Source: Zychaea mexicana
Lineage: Eukaryota; Mucoromycota; Mucoromycetes; Mucorales; Lichtheimiaceae
Direction: 5' to 3'
DNA: 64,000 nt
Assembly (NCBI RefSeq): GCF_025766255.1
Contig: NW_026516745.1
Location: forward strand, 140,758-204,757
Within the stretch, counting starts at the first letter, position 1, and each line of letters opens with the position of its first letter. The notes below the pieces were generated by a model. It saw only the letters and a list, made by a program, of their open reading frames with translations, ran no database searches and was not told the origin of the DNA. The position numbers were made by a program, and so were the translations under genes. Shown piece by piece: positions 21,721 to 34,200 of this stretch.

Positions 21721-24660
21721 ATAGTTACCACCACTGCATGTATAGGAAAGCATCTTCTTCCGATGGGCTCGGGGCCCCAGAACGGTATATATACCTGAAG
21801 CAAGGGGGTACCGCTGCTGTTTCGCTCTTCTTTTTTTTTCTTTTCTTCCCTCTTCTTCCTGCTTTACTTTTTACTTTGCCTTTTTTTTTTACCAAAGTTC
21901 TTTTGCTACTCACTATTACTCAACATTGCTTCATCTTTCAACGTCCTTCATTGCCATCTGGTCACGCTTGCTGCATCTCACTTTACGCCACTCGAACATT
22001 ACGCTTCTTTGTCATCTTCACTTGCTACGGGTGCTCTGTCCTTGCCGTCAACAGAACGTTGTTTTCTCCTGTCACTACCGTCAATCGTGCTGGCTGCCAT
22101 CTGTGGTGACGTTATCCTGCTCTTGTATATGGAATCCAGCAATGCCGGCACCCATGTTGCTCTGCCTCCTGCAATACATACTCTGTTTTTTTTGGCTGTC
22201 GTATACGTTGACTTGCTCCATCTCGCAGTTCTCTTGCCACCGAAGATTGGGGACGTGTTGGATATTCTACTCATTGTGCAGACGAATTCTTTTCCGTGGG
22301 TGTCTTAACTCTGCTGGACGTATTATGGCTCTTCTTGGCGTGCTTGTTTCCAAGGCTCCTTTGCTTGACGGTCTTATTTTATGGTTTTCCTGTGCTTACC
22401 AACGATGCTGTGCATAGATGCTGCTCTGCCGCTCCAAACGGATGACCTGTTCTCATAGCGTTCCTGTGTATGCTTAAGCTGTATGCCTTCATCCGCCGTT
22501 TTGGATTTATCAAGATCAAGGCTGAGACTGTGTTGTTGCTGTGGGTCTCTATGGATGAACTAAGCTTTTGTTCGGACACATGCGTTTGCCGAAGTTATGA
22601 TCCATATGGTAAGTTTTTCTAATTTAAGATCTTCCTTTATATTAGCTGGTTAGCACTTATGGAATGTTTTATTAAAAAGCAAGAATGATTAATAGGATGA
22701 ACAAGTGCATGTACACGCGCGATCGTTGACGGCAGGCATTGTGGGTATTGGTGACGGTAGCAGAGGAATTTGGATGGGCGATTATTTTGTTTGTTTATGG
22801 AACAGGTGCAAGACCGTTGATCGTGTAGCCATATCAATATGCTGTTGGTGTGATAAGGTACTTTACTTTTTGGTGTATATGTATTGCTGGATCAGCTTGA
22901 GCCATATTCTAACTTGCGGCAGTGGTTTGTAATGTAGATACTACATTTTTGTATCATTGTTACGTGTGAGGATCCAGGTAAGTGGTCAAAAGTGATTGCT
23001 GGGCAGGATGTGTTGTGTTGGGCATGCTGATGGTAGATGAGTGATGGGGGTATATAATTTCGAGTGCCGGTATTGGTGTGCTGAAGGCAACAGTGTTAGA
23101 CTAGAAGAATAGAAATTTTGAATAAAGACGATCAATTTTAAAAAAGAAAAAAGCTACTGTCTGAGCGGGTTAGAAGATGTGCTGTGAACGGCAGTTCTTT
23201 TGTCGGATTGCTGATACGACGGATTGTGTGAGGGCGCTAGTAGAAGAAATAAAAACAGAAGGATCTCTTTTTTATAACTTGGCTTGATTATCAGCGTATA
23301 CATAAGAATATGACGGTGAACCATGATCATGCTGTCTTTGAGTGACTGTGCTGCTGAAAAAGAACAGCACAGCTCTAAAAATCATGAGTATCACGAACGC
23401 TCCCAGCCATCGATCGTACAAGCATCTCTGACAACTCAGCATACACTTTTACTGATATCACTGACACCATGTGCTTCTCACGAATGTTTGCATACAACAA
23501 TTTCTCTGGATGACGATTAGCAGATCTTCACGCCTGCAACGATGTAATATATACAGAGTGTTGGCCACGCGTGTTTATCATATCAAAATGAGAAAACTAA
23601 GGCGCAGTCGTACCCACAGCACTCGAACACATATAAAACTTTGACGCACGAATATACAACACACGTTTTACACAACTCCTCAGTGGTCATTCCAATTGCT
23701 GGTCAAAACCGGCGTTTTCTGATATTAACAACGCCATTGCACGTACATACGAACTCGTATGAATATGTTCTATGCCAGCCGGTGTTTTTTTTCTCTTCTT
23801 GTAAAGAAAAGGAGAGGTACACAGCACCATTCAAACAAAGACGGTATCCAGTACTAATTTTTTGATTATATTGTTGGTGCAACTTGTATAAACATACAAA
23901 CAAAGATCCCATCACACCGAACAGCAACAGCACCGATCACTTTGGAATCTATGTCTCACGACCAAAAAAAATACAATCCATCGTCCTGCTCATATCATCT
24001 TTGCACAGATTCAGGCTTAGATCCAGCAAACTATCTAGACAAAAATAATCGGTATGTGATCCTTACATTTCTGCTGGCTATGCTATAGTGATGAAGGAAA
24101 CGCTATGGAGAAATAAAAAGGCCGGTCTGTGGATTTTTGTGTAAGAGACACTGGTTGCCCAGTTGAAGAATAAACCTGCAACTAAAAGAGAGCATCAGCA
24201 TCAATACGTCGTCGTTGAAGCTTGTTATTGTGGAGCTGGATGTTTGTGAAAAAAAGGAACAGCAGCATTTCCGCTGTATGCAGGTTCATGCTATAGATGC
24301 AAATGCTGTTGTTCACGCGATCCGCCTAATCTTACTGCATTGGCATGAATTCAAGCAGCTACGTTACTGATGAACATAGGACATCGTGGGGCATTAAGAC
24401 ACTCAATAGGCTGAAAAGAAGGGTATTAAGCGCAACGGGTTTAGGGGCCTGGCAGCGAACGCCAGTGAGCGAGCAGGTTTAGTCGAACGCGCAAGTCCTG
24501 GTCCGGGTTTACTAAGGTTCCGGGTTTAGAGTTTCCAATTGATGAGCTTGGATGTATATGGACTCTCTTCTTCTTCTCCACCACCTCTTATTTTGGATTG
24601 TTTTATTTGTTGGCTATTTTATATACTTCTTGAGTGCTGATGTATGTGTACGTGTATTTG
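21721..24660. other. Non-coding region, first member of a diverged duplication
   Basis: No gene with family likeness; reading frames between 21738 and 22420 are pyrimidine-rich and unsupported. Landmarks recur downstream: TCGGACACG..TTAGCAGRGGAAAG (21106 and 24679), a CACTCGAACATTACG-like block (about 21985 and 25055) and a CAGGTGCAAGACCGTTGAT-like block (about 22800 and 25625). This suggests an old direct duplication of roughly 3 kb. At 24430-24535 a CpG-rich stretch contains GGGTTTA three times. Confidence 0.4.
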
Positions 24661-27600
24661 AGAGATATAAACGTATATCGGACACGATTTAGCAGAGGAA
24701 AGTGAAATGACGGTGACCAAGATTTTGTTGTAAAAGACGTGTTGTCACAAGCACAAACGGGTGGGAAAGGCAGAGGGAACGTGAGGAAACGACAAGGCAA
24801 GGCGAAAAGGGGATGGCATCCATGGTCATGAGCACCGTGTTTGGGTAAAGTCCCTTTCAAGGTGTAGCGCTCCTCAAAGAAAAAATTTTCACAAAAGGTA
24901 GCTTCTGCATCTCTTTCGCTCTTTCACTTCTTTTTTCTCTACTTGTTTTTTATTATGTTCTGCTCGCCGCCATTCCAACACTCGAACTGCTCCATGCCAT
25001 CTTGCACACGCTCCATCAGAATCCAGCTTTGCCGCATCTCACGTTTCTTTTGAACAGCACTCGAACGACACTCGTCCTATATTTTTTTTTCACATCTCAC
25101 CACTCGAACAGCACTCGAATATTACCCATCTCGCACTTTTTCTTTCAACTTCACTGAACGCCCCTCGATTGAAACGAATCTCTCATTTTGCTGTGCTCTT
25201 CTACGTGGCATTCGCTTGACGGCAATGGACGATCCTTGGACCAAACTCTTTATTCCTGTGTTGTTACTGTTGACTCTGTCCGGCATCTCTCTTGCTTGGC
25301 TCTTATCGGATACTTGATAATTCCTACACGTCTCAGCATCGAGGTGCCTATTGTACGTCACTAAACAGCACATATTGTTTTGCCTCAGTGCTGCCGCTCT
25401 TCGTTCTTGATTCCTGTTGTTGTTGTGCTCGCAAAAATGTAAGTTATTACTTTTTTATAGTGATGCAGCTTGTGAATTGTTTCTAAAAAAAAACCACGAT
25501 CGAACTTTCAATAGCATAAGCACTTGTATATGCTTGCGACTCTACTGACCGGTGTCATGCTGTTTGGCACTAGTGGTAGGCTGACTGTGTTTGATGGTCT
25601 TAATATGATTGTTTTGTAGCACGAGTACAAGGTCGTCGTTGATTGTCTATCCGTGTAAGATGCTTCTGGTTTTGGAGAAGATACTCTTTTTGCTTGAGCT
25701 TGTGCCGTTTATGACAGGAGGAGATAGCATCATATATATATTTACGAGGTATTATGCAAGGATGGCTGTTGATGGAGATGGTTCGTATCTGTGTTGGTTC
25801 TGTGCGGCATATACGTGGATACATGGCTGTGACGGATGGATGTGGTGGCCATAGTAGAAACGTTGCTATACTTTGCTTTTTCAATAAAGATCAACGGTTT
25901 AGAAGCTAGACTTTACCTAAACTGTCTTTGCGGTTGCGCAAAAGAAAGTGCTTTGAGAGACACAGTGGACGCGTATGTAATAATACTGAACGGTATTTGG
26001 GAGGTGTAAAAAGAGATTGATATCTACGCACGTTGTTGTTCCCTCAGAGTGTACGATTTACTGCTTGTGAAATAACTCATCCACAAACCACACTGCCGTG
26101 TTCTGAATCTTGTCACGAAATCGCAATAAAAAAACAGAAAAGTGTGTGCTCACGTGTAGGTAGTTGTAGCTGTGTTGTATATCACGGCATTATTTGCAAA
26201 TATAAGGTGTACGTTGAATCGTTGGTTTGATCGTCACAAAACGAATGCATAATGTCGAATCTATTGCATCGTCGTAGTCGTCAGGGTTGTTGAAAGAAAA
26301 ATATCAAGCTGTTGTCAGAGCACGAACAAGGCATACTACAGTGAGTATGAGAATGGCTGTATCAAGACCGCATTCCTAGTCTTTCGCAAAACAAATACGC
26401 CCTTCTTTATTAAAAAAAAGTCTATTGTACTGTGTATGGCCCACTGATTAAAATACTTTTCTCTTTTCTCACATGCATATGGGCAATCGGTTACCAGGCA
26501 CTGCAAGGCAAATAAAATAACAGCCTTTTGTCATCTATTAAGCCTTCTCTTCCTTGCAGTAAATCCCAACGCCTGTTCCCCCACGTACGTCAAATCCACA
26601 GCATACACAAGACTTGTAGTTATTGTCCGTTGCAAAAATTATTTTTATTATGTACTGATAACAATAGCGATTGAAAAAAAAATGCTTACCTTCTAAGTGA
26701 TAACCGACCATCAAAGAAAGTTCGTGGCAAAAATAGCAGTGGTTGTTGAGAAACCCGACTTGTTGCTAATGTGGCGTTGATGTGGACGTGCAGCAATTGT
26801 AATTGCTTTTGGCTGTGCTTGGTGGAGAATAAACAAGCATGCTATGAGCTCGTTTGCTGGTGTACCGATGAATCAAAGAAAGATGGCGTCACTGCTGCAT
26901 CACAACAATGTCTCTTGCTTTCCGACCGGGCTGGACATATTCTGTGAGCGTAGTCAAAGTCGTTTGCGAAAAAAAAAGTGAGCTACATTTATCGTTCAGA
27001 TTGTCGCCGGAAATGCACGCATCTGTGGTGCAGTTTCTCCGTGTTTGCTGATTCAAGCAATTTATGACGATGGATGCAACGGGTTGTACACAGCGTTTGC
27101 TAAATGATTGTCTGCAATCGTTTCTGTATAAATTCGCGTGCTGTGAACACGAGTGTTGCGTAAGCTTGGTCGTTTTGATATGGATATGTTGTAGTTGCTG
27201 CAAGGCGGTCAGTTCTAAAACATTTGTTGTAGAAGCGTTACCCAGAAACAATCAAGACAGCCAGATGTGTGAGAAGCTGACGATTCCAGTGGTGCCAGTA
27301 GAAAAGTGCGTGAGTTTGCGAGAAGGTGTGTACGCTCTTTATACAATATTGTTCTGTGCTTGGTTTGGTTTATTTTAAAAAAGAGAAAATTTGCTTCCAT
27401 CAACACAGTCCCTTTTCCTGAGGAATATCTTTGGCGTGGCGACGACAGTGAGAGATTCTTTTGTCAACTAGTCGCAAAAGCCAATGCCAATCGCCAAGAA
27501 CAGCAACATTATACACAAAAAACGCCATTCAATAAACCCACAACATTGTCCATCACTTGCTTTGAGAGATAAAAGAGAACGGTCAGTGTGAATTAACTTG

Positions 27601-27800
27601 ACGATTTAAGCGCGATCAGAAAAACTACAGTACAAAGGCGACATAGCGTGCACTAGCCTGTATAGACCGGTTTTTCAACATACTTGGATACAAAAGTGGA
27701 ACGAGATGGCGACATCGTTTCCATATCATTCGCTTTTTTTATCTACGATCAATAACCTTGGTAGTATTTTGGTTTTTACCTGAACATAACTGGTGTATTG
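24661..27800. other. Non-coding region, second member of a diverged duplication
   Basis: It shares spaced blocks with 21091-24000 (see there), but the offset changes from about 3.57 to 2.8 kb, so indels are frequent. No reading frame here resembles a known family. At 27436-27444 there is an isolated GGCGTGGCGAC block, as in the ~470-bp repeat head. Confidence 0.4.
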
Positions 27801-27814
27801 CTATAATCATAATA

Positions 27815-29020
27815 TTCTGCGCACGACGATATCTCACCATTTACTGATGCGAAATGCAATCCATTTGAACGAGCAGCATTATTATGAGCGTGTGGATATG
27901 ACAGAACTGGCTTCGTGTTTGTGGCAATTTCTTTGGAGGAGCAACAACCGTGAATGGATCATGCGTATACTAGTGCTTTATATATCTTTATATATTACCA
28001 TCAACTCCAACGAATCGAGCATGACGATACCTCACCATCCACTGCTGCGAATCACAATCCGTTTGAACGAGCAGCATTATCATGACCGTGAGGATATGAC
28101 GATACCGGTTTCATGTCTGTGGCAATTTTTTTTGGAAGAGCAACAGCTATGGACGGACCATGTGTATTATAGTGTGTCATATATAACCATCAACTGCAAC
28201 GATTCGCGCACAACGATATCTCACCATCCACGGATGCGAATTGCAATCTGTTTGAACGAGCAGCATTACCATGAGCGTGAGGATGTGACAATATTGGATT
28301 CATGTCTGTGGCATTTATTGTAGAGGAGCAACAGCCGTGAACGGACTATGTGTATACTAGTGCTTTATATATAACCATCAACTCCAACGAATCGAGCACG
28401 ACGATATCTCACCATCCACTGATACGAATTGCAATCCGTTTGAACGAGCAGTATTATCGTGAGCATGTGGATATGAGGAAATTTGCATCGTGTATGTGGC
28501 ATTTTTTTTTGGAGGAGCAACAGCTGTGAACGGAGCATGTGTATTATAATGCGTCATATATAACCATCAACAGCAACAATTTGTGCACGACGATATCTCA
28601 GCATCCACCAATGCGAATTATGAACCGTTTGAATGAGCAGCATTATTATGAGCGTGAGGATGTGACAAAACCGGTTTCATTTTTGTGGTATTTTTTATAG
28701 AGGAGCAACAGCTGTGAACGGAGCTGTTATGATAGTGCGTCGATATCACGAGCAACTACAACAATTTGTGCATGACGATATCTTGCTATCACTGATGCAA
28801 ATCGCAATCCGTTTGAACGAGCAGCATTATCATGAGCGTGAGGATGTGACAAAACCGGTTTCATGTCTGTGACATTTTTTTGGAGGAGCAACAGCCGTGA
28901 ATGCACCATATATGTTATGTTGGATCACATATAAACAGCAAATTGCTAGATTACACCAATCGACGCACAACAATACTACACCATCTACTAGCACGTCAAC
29001 ATGTCAACACGGCAATACAA
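27815..29020. repeat. ~190-bp satellite array, about 6.5 units
   Basis: The block CACGACGATATCTCACCATCCACTGATGCGAAT recurs at about 27825, 28020, 28209, 28398, 28588, 28775 and 28968, a period of 187-195 bp. Each unit also carries GTTTGAACGAGCAGCATTAT, ATGAGCGTGAGGATATGAC, GGAGGAGCAACAGC and TATATAACCATCAACTGCAAC. The open frames seen across it come from a near-multiple-of-three period. The same satellite occurs at 63105-63830. Confidence 0.9.
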
Positions 29021-29950
29021 TTGCGATATTTTGAAGAACAGAAAGAGGAATTATCTTGTAGGGTCAATGTTGCATTATTTTGGCGGGTTTGAAAGAAGAT
29101 AGTGTCAGTATTTGGATAGAATAAAGGCTAATAGAGATAAAGCATCGTTGTGTGTATAATACCTCATTCGTAAAGCTATGAGGATCATTTACGGCATACC
29201 TAAGTAGAGTTTTGTATGGTTGCTTGTAGTTCCCAGACGAACGATTCTTCTAACATTATAATTGTGTTCCTATGGTGAACCACATTAATACACTGCTTAA
29301 GATATCAACAATAAGATATTCGTTTAAACATTATAGCACACACATATGAACACTACGGCATTTTGGCTAAACACTATTGAATAAAATCTCTCACTCAGAT
29401 GATCCACCTTACGTGAACAGGACAATGAACCTATCAACAGGTACCTCGGCCATTACATCAGCTAACACCGGTTTCAAAGATGTGCCCGATTAACATAGCG
29501 ACTTTAATAGAAGTTCTGATACGTCCTTGATCCATCCTCTATCACATAGTTTATCCATTAGTCGGATGAATTGATATCGCCGTCTTAATAGCTAGAATAT
29601 AAAAGAGCTTTATCTTTTGTTGGAATAAAACATCATCTCAAAGATACTTAATCTTGTCCATTATTATTTTTATTAAAGCTCTATCATCACAGTTCCATTG
29701 GAGAAAAACTTTGAAAGTTGGTTAAAAAATGGAACAGTTTTAAAGGCGGCACCAATAATTGCTTTTGACTTTATAGCTGCATGCCTTAGTATTTCATAGC
29801 TGTTATAAACTACAAAAGAATGTACGATGCTTTTCTGCAATGGCATAAAGAATATGCTTGGCAGTTAAGATGGAAGCTGATTTTGGCATTACTGGTTTAT
29901 ATGATTTATCCTACATATTAGGGATCCGCACGGTTCGGTTCGGTTCGGTT
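29021..29950. other. AT-rich non-coding region
   Basis: No coding signal, no recognised repeat, apart from four tandem GGTTC units at 29934-29952. Confidence 0.5.
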
Positions 29951-29954
29951 CTAT

Positions 29955-30850
29955 AGAGTTGCCACGGCAATTACTTAGTAGGTCCAGTCTACCCAGTCCA
30001 CCCAGGTAGACTCCAGGTGGACTCCAAAATATTTTTAGATATTTGGCATCAGAAAAGGCCCAGGAACACGATTTATTATGATGAAAAACCTTACTTAATT
30101 AGTACATTGCGGAGATATAAGCCATTTATACTGTTGAGCATAAGGTATACTCTACCAAGTCTACCCAGTCCACCCAGGTAGACCCCAGGTGGACTCCAAA
30201 ATATTTTTAGATATTTGGCATCAGAAAAGGCCCAGGAACACGATTTATTATGATAAAAAGCCTTACTTAATTAATACATTGCAGAGATATAAGCCATTTA
30301 CTGTTAAGCATAAGGTATACTCTACTAAGTCCACCTAGTCTACCCAGGTAGACCCCAGGTGGACTCCAAAATATTTTTGGATATTTGGCATCAGAAAAGG
30401 CCTAGGAACACAATTTATTATGAAGAAAAACCTTACTTAATTACTACATTGCAGAGATATAAGCCATTTTTACTGTTGAGCATAAGGTATACTCTACCAA
30501 GTCCACCCAGTCCACCCAGGTAGACCCCAGGTGGACTCCAAAATATTTTTGGATATTTGGCATCCCAAACGGCCCAGGATCACGATTTATTATGATGAAA
30601 AGCCTTACTTAATTAGTACATTGCGGAGATATAAGCTATTTACTGTTGAGCAGAAGGTGTACTCTACCAAGTCTACCCAGTCCACCCAGTCCACCCAGGT
30701 AGACCCCAGGTGGACTCCACAATATTGTTAGATATTTGGCATCAGAAACGGCTCAGGAACACGATTTATTATGATGAAAAACTTTACTTACTTAATACAT
30801 GATAGTGATATGAGAAATTTACTATTGAATATATAGTATACTCTTATGTA
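29955..30850. repeat. ~172-bp tandem array, five units
   Basis: Each unit begins with variations of CCACCCAGGTAGACCCCAGG, then TGGACTCC, followed by AAAATATTTTTGGATATTTGG, CACGATTTATTATGATGAAAA, TTACATTGCGGAGATATAAGCC and GAGCATAAGGTATACTCTAC. Unit starts are near 30007, 30177, 30347, 30521 and 30697 (period 170-176 bp). The CCACCCAGT motif itself varies in number at unit junctions. No coding capacity. Confidence 0.9.
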
Positions 30851-31285
30851 GACTAGGTGGATTTTGAGGTTGAATCTTTGGCCCCTTTAAGCAGTGGGCT
30901 CAGTATACATGCATGTACGTTCAAATGACAATCGTCATTTTTTCAGCAGAATTTGAGGGAAAACATTCGACCTGAAAAATATAACAAATAGCTATATGGC
31001 AGCTTCAAGTATTTGATTTGCATTTGTATTGTATCTATTTAAATGATATCAAGTATCATTTTTGGACAAAGGCAAACACTTAGTACTAGAACACTTTTTT
31101 TTATGTGTAAATCGATCTATAAAGAAGTATGATATATTTTTAAAAATAAGAGAAAAGGGGGTGGCAATCGAAGAAAGAAAAAGAGAAAATAGAGATAAGG
31201 GAGATATAGTATAATAAAAAAGAGAAGGGGAGAAGAGAAAGTGTGTGTAAAGAGATAAAAAGAGGAGAGCAGAGAGGTAAATGTT
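30851..31285. other. Non-coding, 3' of the RecQ gene
   Basis: AT-rich, with an AGAGAAAA-type purine tract at 31145-31275 just beyond the stop codon of the RecQ-like gene on the minus strand. Likely its 3' untranslated or flanking region. Confidence 0.4.
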
Positions 31286-34200
31286 TTATGTAACAAAGAA
31301 GTGTGATAGAATGATGTGGCCTAGATGCATGGCATTATTGGGATATGTGTGGGGGCCAGCAGCTATAAGCCAATAGGCAAAGTCTTGTTGTATTTCGATT
31401 GCCGTAAGGTGGTTTTTGTTGTAGCCAGCTTGGCGGATAAATTGGGGCTTACGCCGATAGGCTGCCCAGCAGAGACGGTATAAGAGGTCCTCATACGTAC
31501 CACTGCAGTTTGACCAGTTACCATCATGGAAGATGGTTTGGTTCCACTGATTGGGCACAAGGCATTTCTTACAGAAGCCATCCCTTACTGGCTTGACATA
31601 TGCAGGATTCGATACATAGTGCTCACCAAAACAACGGAAGCATTGTCCAATGTGAGCAATGCACTAGGGAGAGGTTGTATGCTCACTTTCAGCTATGCCA
31701 AAAGTGAATAAGCATGGGATGCAGTGATCCTTGGCTATCATCATAACTGACTTGAAGTTGTCAGCATCTGATATGTACTTTCTCTTTCGAGAAAGACCAA
31801 GATATGCGTCAATTGGTGTCGGCTAAGGAAAGGTGTATAGCTTAGTACAAAATGCTGATAGAGTAATAACAAAGATGACTTTGTAGATACGTACAATTGA
31901 TGGTGGTGTGTGATCGATAATCCAATCGGTTGAGGGGCGGACAGTAGTAGAAGGAGGGAGAGGAGAATCTACAAATAGGTTGGAAGCTTAAGTGTCTAAT
32001 AATTTGATTAGTAAAATGAAACTGTGTGTATACCTTTGATTTTTTGGCAATATGAGCAAAGCTCGACATTACCGTACCCAAAGCAGTTGGTAACTTGAGA
32101 GTCTAAAGACTCTGCAAGTATCTGCCGGATGCACTTTGATGCTAAAATAACATCATTGAATGCTTGCCACGGGGATAGGTGCTGGTTTACTCTTTTTAGA
32201 TTTTGTATCTGTCTTTTTTGGCGTTCAACGTCAACAAAGTACAGACACCGTGCACGGGAACCACTACGACCAGAACGACCAGTTTCTTGAGCATAATCAA
32301 GGATTGATGCAGAGCCACCGAGGTGAATCACTGTTGAGATTATAGAGCAATCGATGCCAGCACCGAATGCACTTGTTGCAACCATGATCTGAAGCTCACC
32401 GGAAACGAAGGAAGTGGTTCTTTAATGTTTTTCTTCCACCAAAGATTACGATGGAAGTATGATATTTTGCTGCTTGGTGTGGTAATGCTTGTCTGAGGCG
32501 ATTACTGATTGATGTTGTTGCATCTACTGCAGAGCAGTAGATGATCGTTGATGATGGTGATGATGATGGTGAATGCTGAGCTTTGAGGTGTGATATTGCT
32601 GCAGCTTGCGGATTGTTGGTGTTGATGATTTGGTAACAGAGGTTTGGTCGCATTGACGGCTGTCGTATGATTGAAAGGTCTGCGCCAAACATGTCATGTA
32701 AGTCGGATTCGAATGATGGTGGAATTGTTGCGGATAAAAGAAGGAATGGTACGGTGAGTGAACGGAGGAAAAGGAGTGTATAAATGCCGGACGGAATGAA
32801 CGCCATGTGATTGCTGTATGCACCTCATCAATTACGACTCGGGCTAGCTGATTATGGTCGTTGATTTGCTGCACAATGTTGAGGAACCGTTGACTGCTGG
32901 CATGTTCCACTTGGACGATGATGATGTTGGGCAAGGGGTGCTGTATAGTAATATTGGGAGTGTATTCTATTACAGACAACCCAGCTTGCTGAATGCGCCG
33001 TTTCATATCGGCCAAAAGTGCAACGAGAGGAACAACAACAACTGTTGTCAAGTGTGGCTCGACTAGTGCAGGGACAAGGAATAGCAGGGACTTACCAGAG
33101 CCTGTAGGTTGGATGGCAAGTATGCTAGATTTCCGAGAGATGACGGTGGTGACAAGCTGTGCCTGTTCAAATGAGCGGAAGGAAGGCGACAGCGAGTTGG
33201 TTGCTTTACCAAGTGCGTTAAGCAGCTGTGGTGTGACAGGTGATCCTACAGTAGAGAGCAATATTAATTATGATTTTTTACATAAGATCAATGCAAAAAA
33301 GATATACCTTGCTGAGGTGCTGGTGATGCGGAAGTAGTTTTTGACTGGCGCCTATCCAAGTCATTTCGCACTTGCAAACGGTGTTGCATCTCGAGCAATG
33401 CAACGTTCTCAGCAGCAGCAACATTTGCCAGAAATTGTCCGTGTTGGACAGCAACTCTATCCTGCTCCGCCTGCGGAATAGCACCCGGAAAGAGATGACG
33501 CCCAGGGCCGACACCTATAATTGACGAGTGGTGAATACATTTCAATGATAGGTTGTGAAAGTATGAGAACAAAGATAACATACCAAGAAAATCATGCCAC
33601 ATTTCAGAAGCAATAAAATACTCTTCTATTGCTACTGAAGAAAGTGCTTTTGAGTCAGTCGATGCTTGTGCGTAGTTATATGCGGCAGTTCTGGATGAGT
33701 GGCCTGCCTGCAGGTCCACTGTATAATTTGAGCCATGATGAGCCAGCAAATGTTGGATGTGTTATCTTGAAAATGCGACTGATACATGGCGGTAATCTTG
33801 AAAACTCAGATGAGAAGGAAGGAGTTGATGCCAGCGGGCTTGAAAATATGTGCGGAGAAGGTCGGCTGACATTTTTACGCCATTGCACACAAAGAAGTAT
33901 GCCATTGTATCAAGCATTTTTTGGTCGGAATTTGAGCATTCATAAATGAAGAGGCTAGTGAAATAAATAGAGTTAGACATTGCATGGTAGACTTTTAAAA
34001 TGTAAATACCTTTCTATGGGACGGATGAAGGTGATATAGTTAAGAAACAAGCGGACAAGAGAGTGAGGAATGAAACGGGCAATTGCTTGGTCGCGTTGCT
34101 TGATATTTCGTGTTTTCTGATATGTGGTTAGAAGCATCAATGTCTGATGTTCGTTTGACCAATACAGGTTGCGTGTTGCGTGTGTTGTGTTTTGTAATAA

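Noticed and set aside
20897..21803. Phe/Ser-rich membrane-like proteins on the minus strand
   Set aside because: They are translations of the polypurine repeat tract; composition, not conservation, makes them look hydrophobic.
21738..22420. Protein-coding gene in overlapping plus-strand frames
   Set aside because: Three frames are open over short pyrimidine-rich stretches, none has motifs, and the region is part of a diverged non-coding duplication.
24424..24536. Interstitial telomere repeat (GGGTTTA units)
   Set aside because: Only three scattered GGGTTTA motifs without tandem order; not a telomeric tract.
27815..29020. CRISPR-like direct repeats
   Set aside because: Whole ~190-bp units repeat with no unique spacers, in a eukaryotic context; this is satellite DNA.
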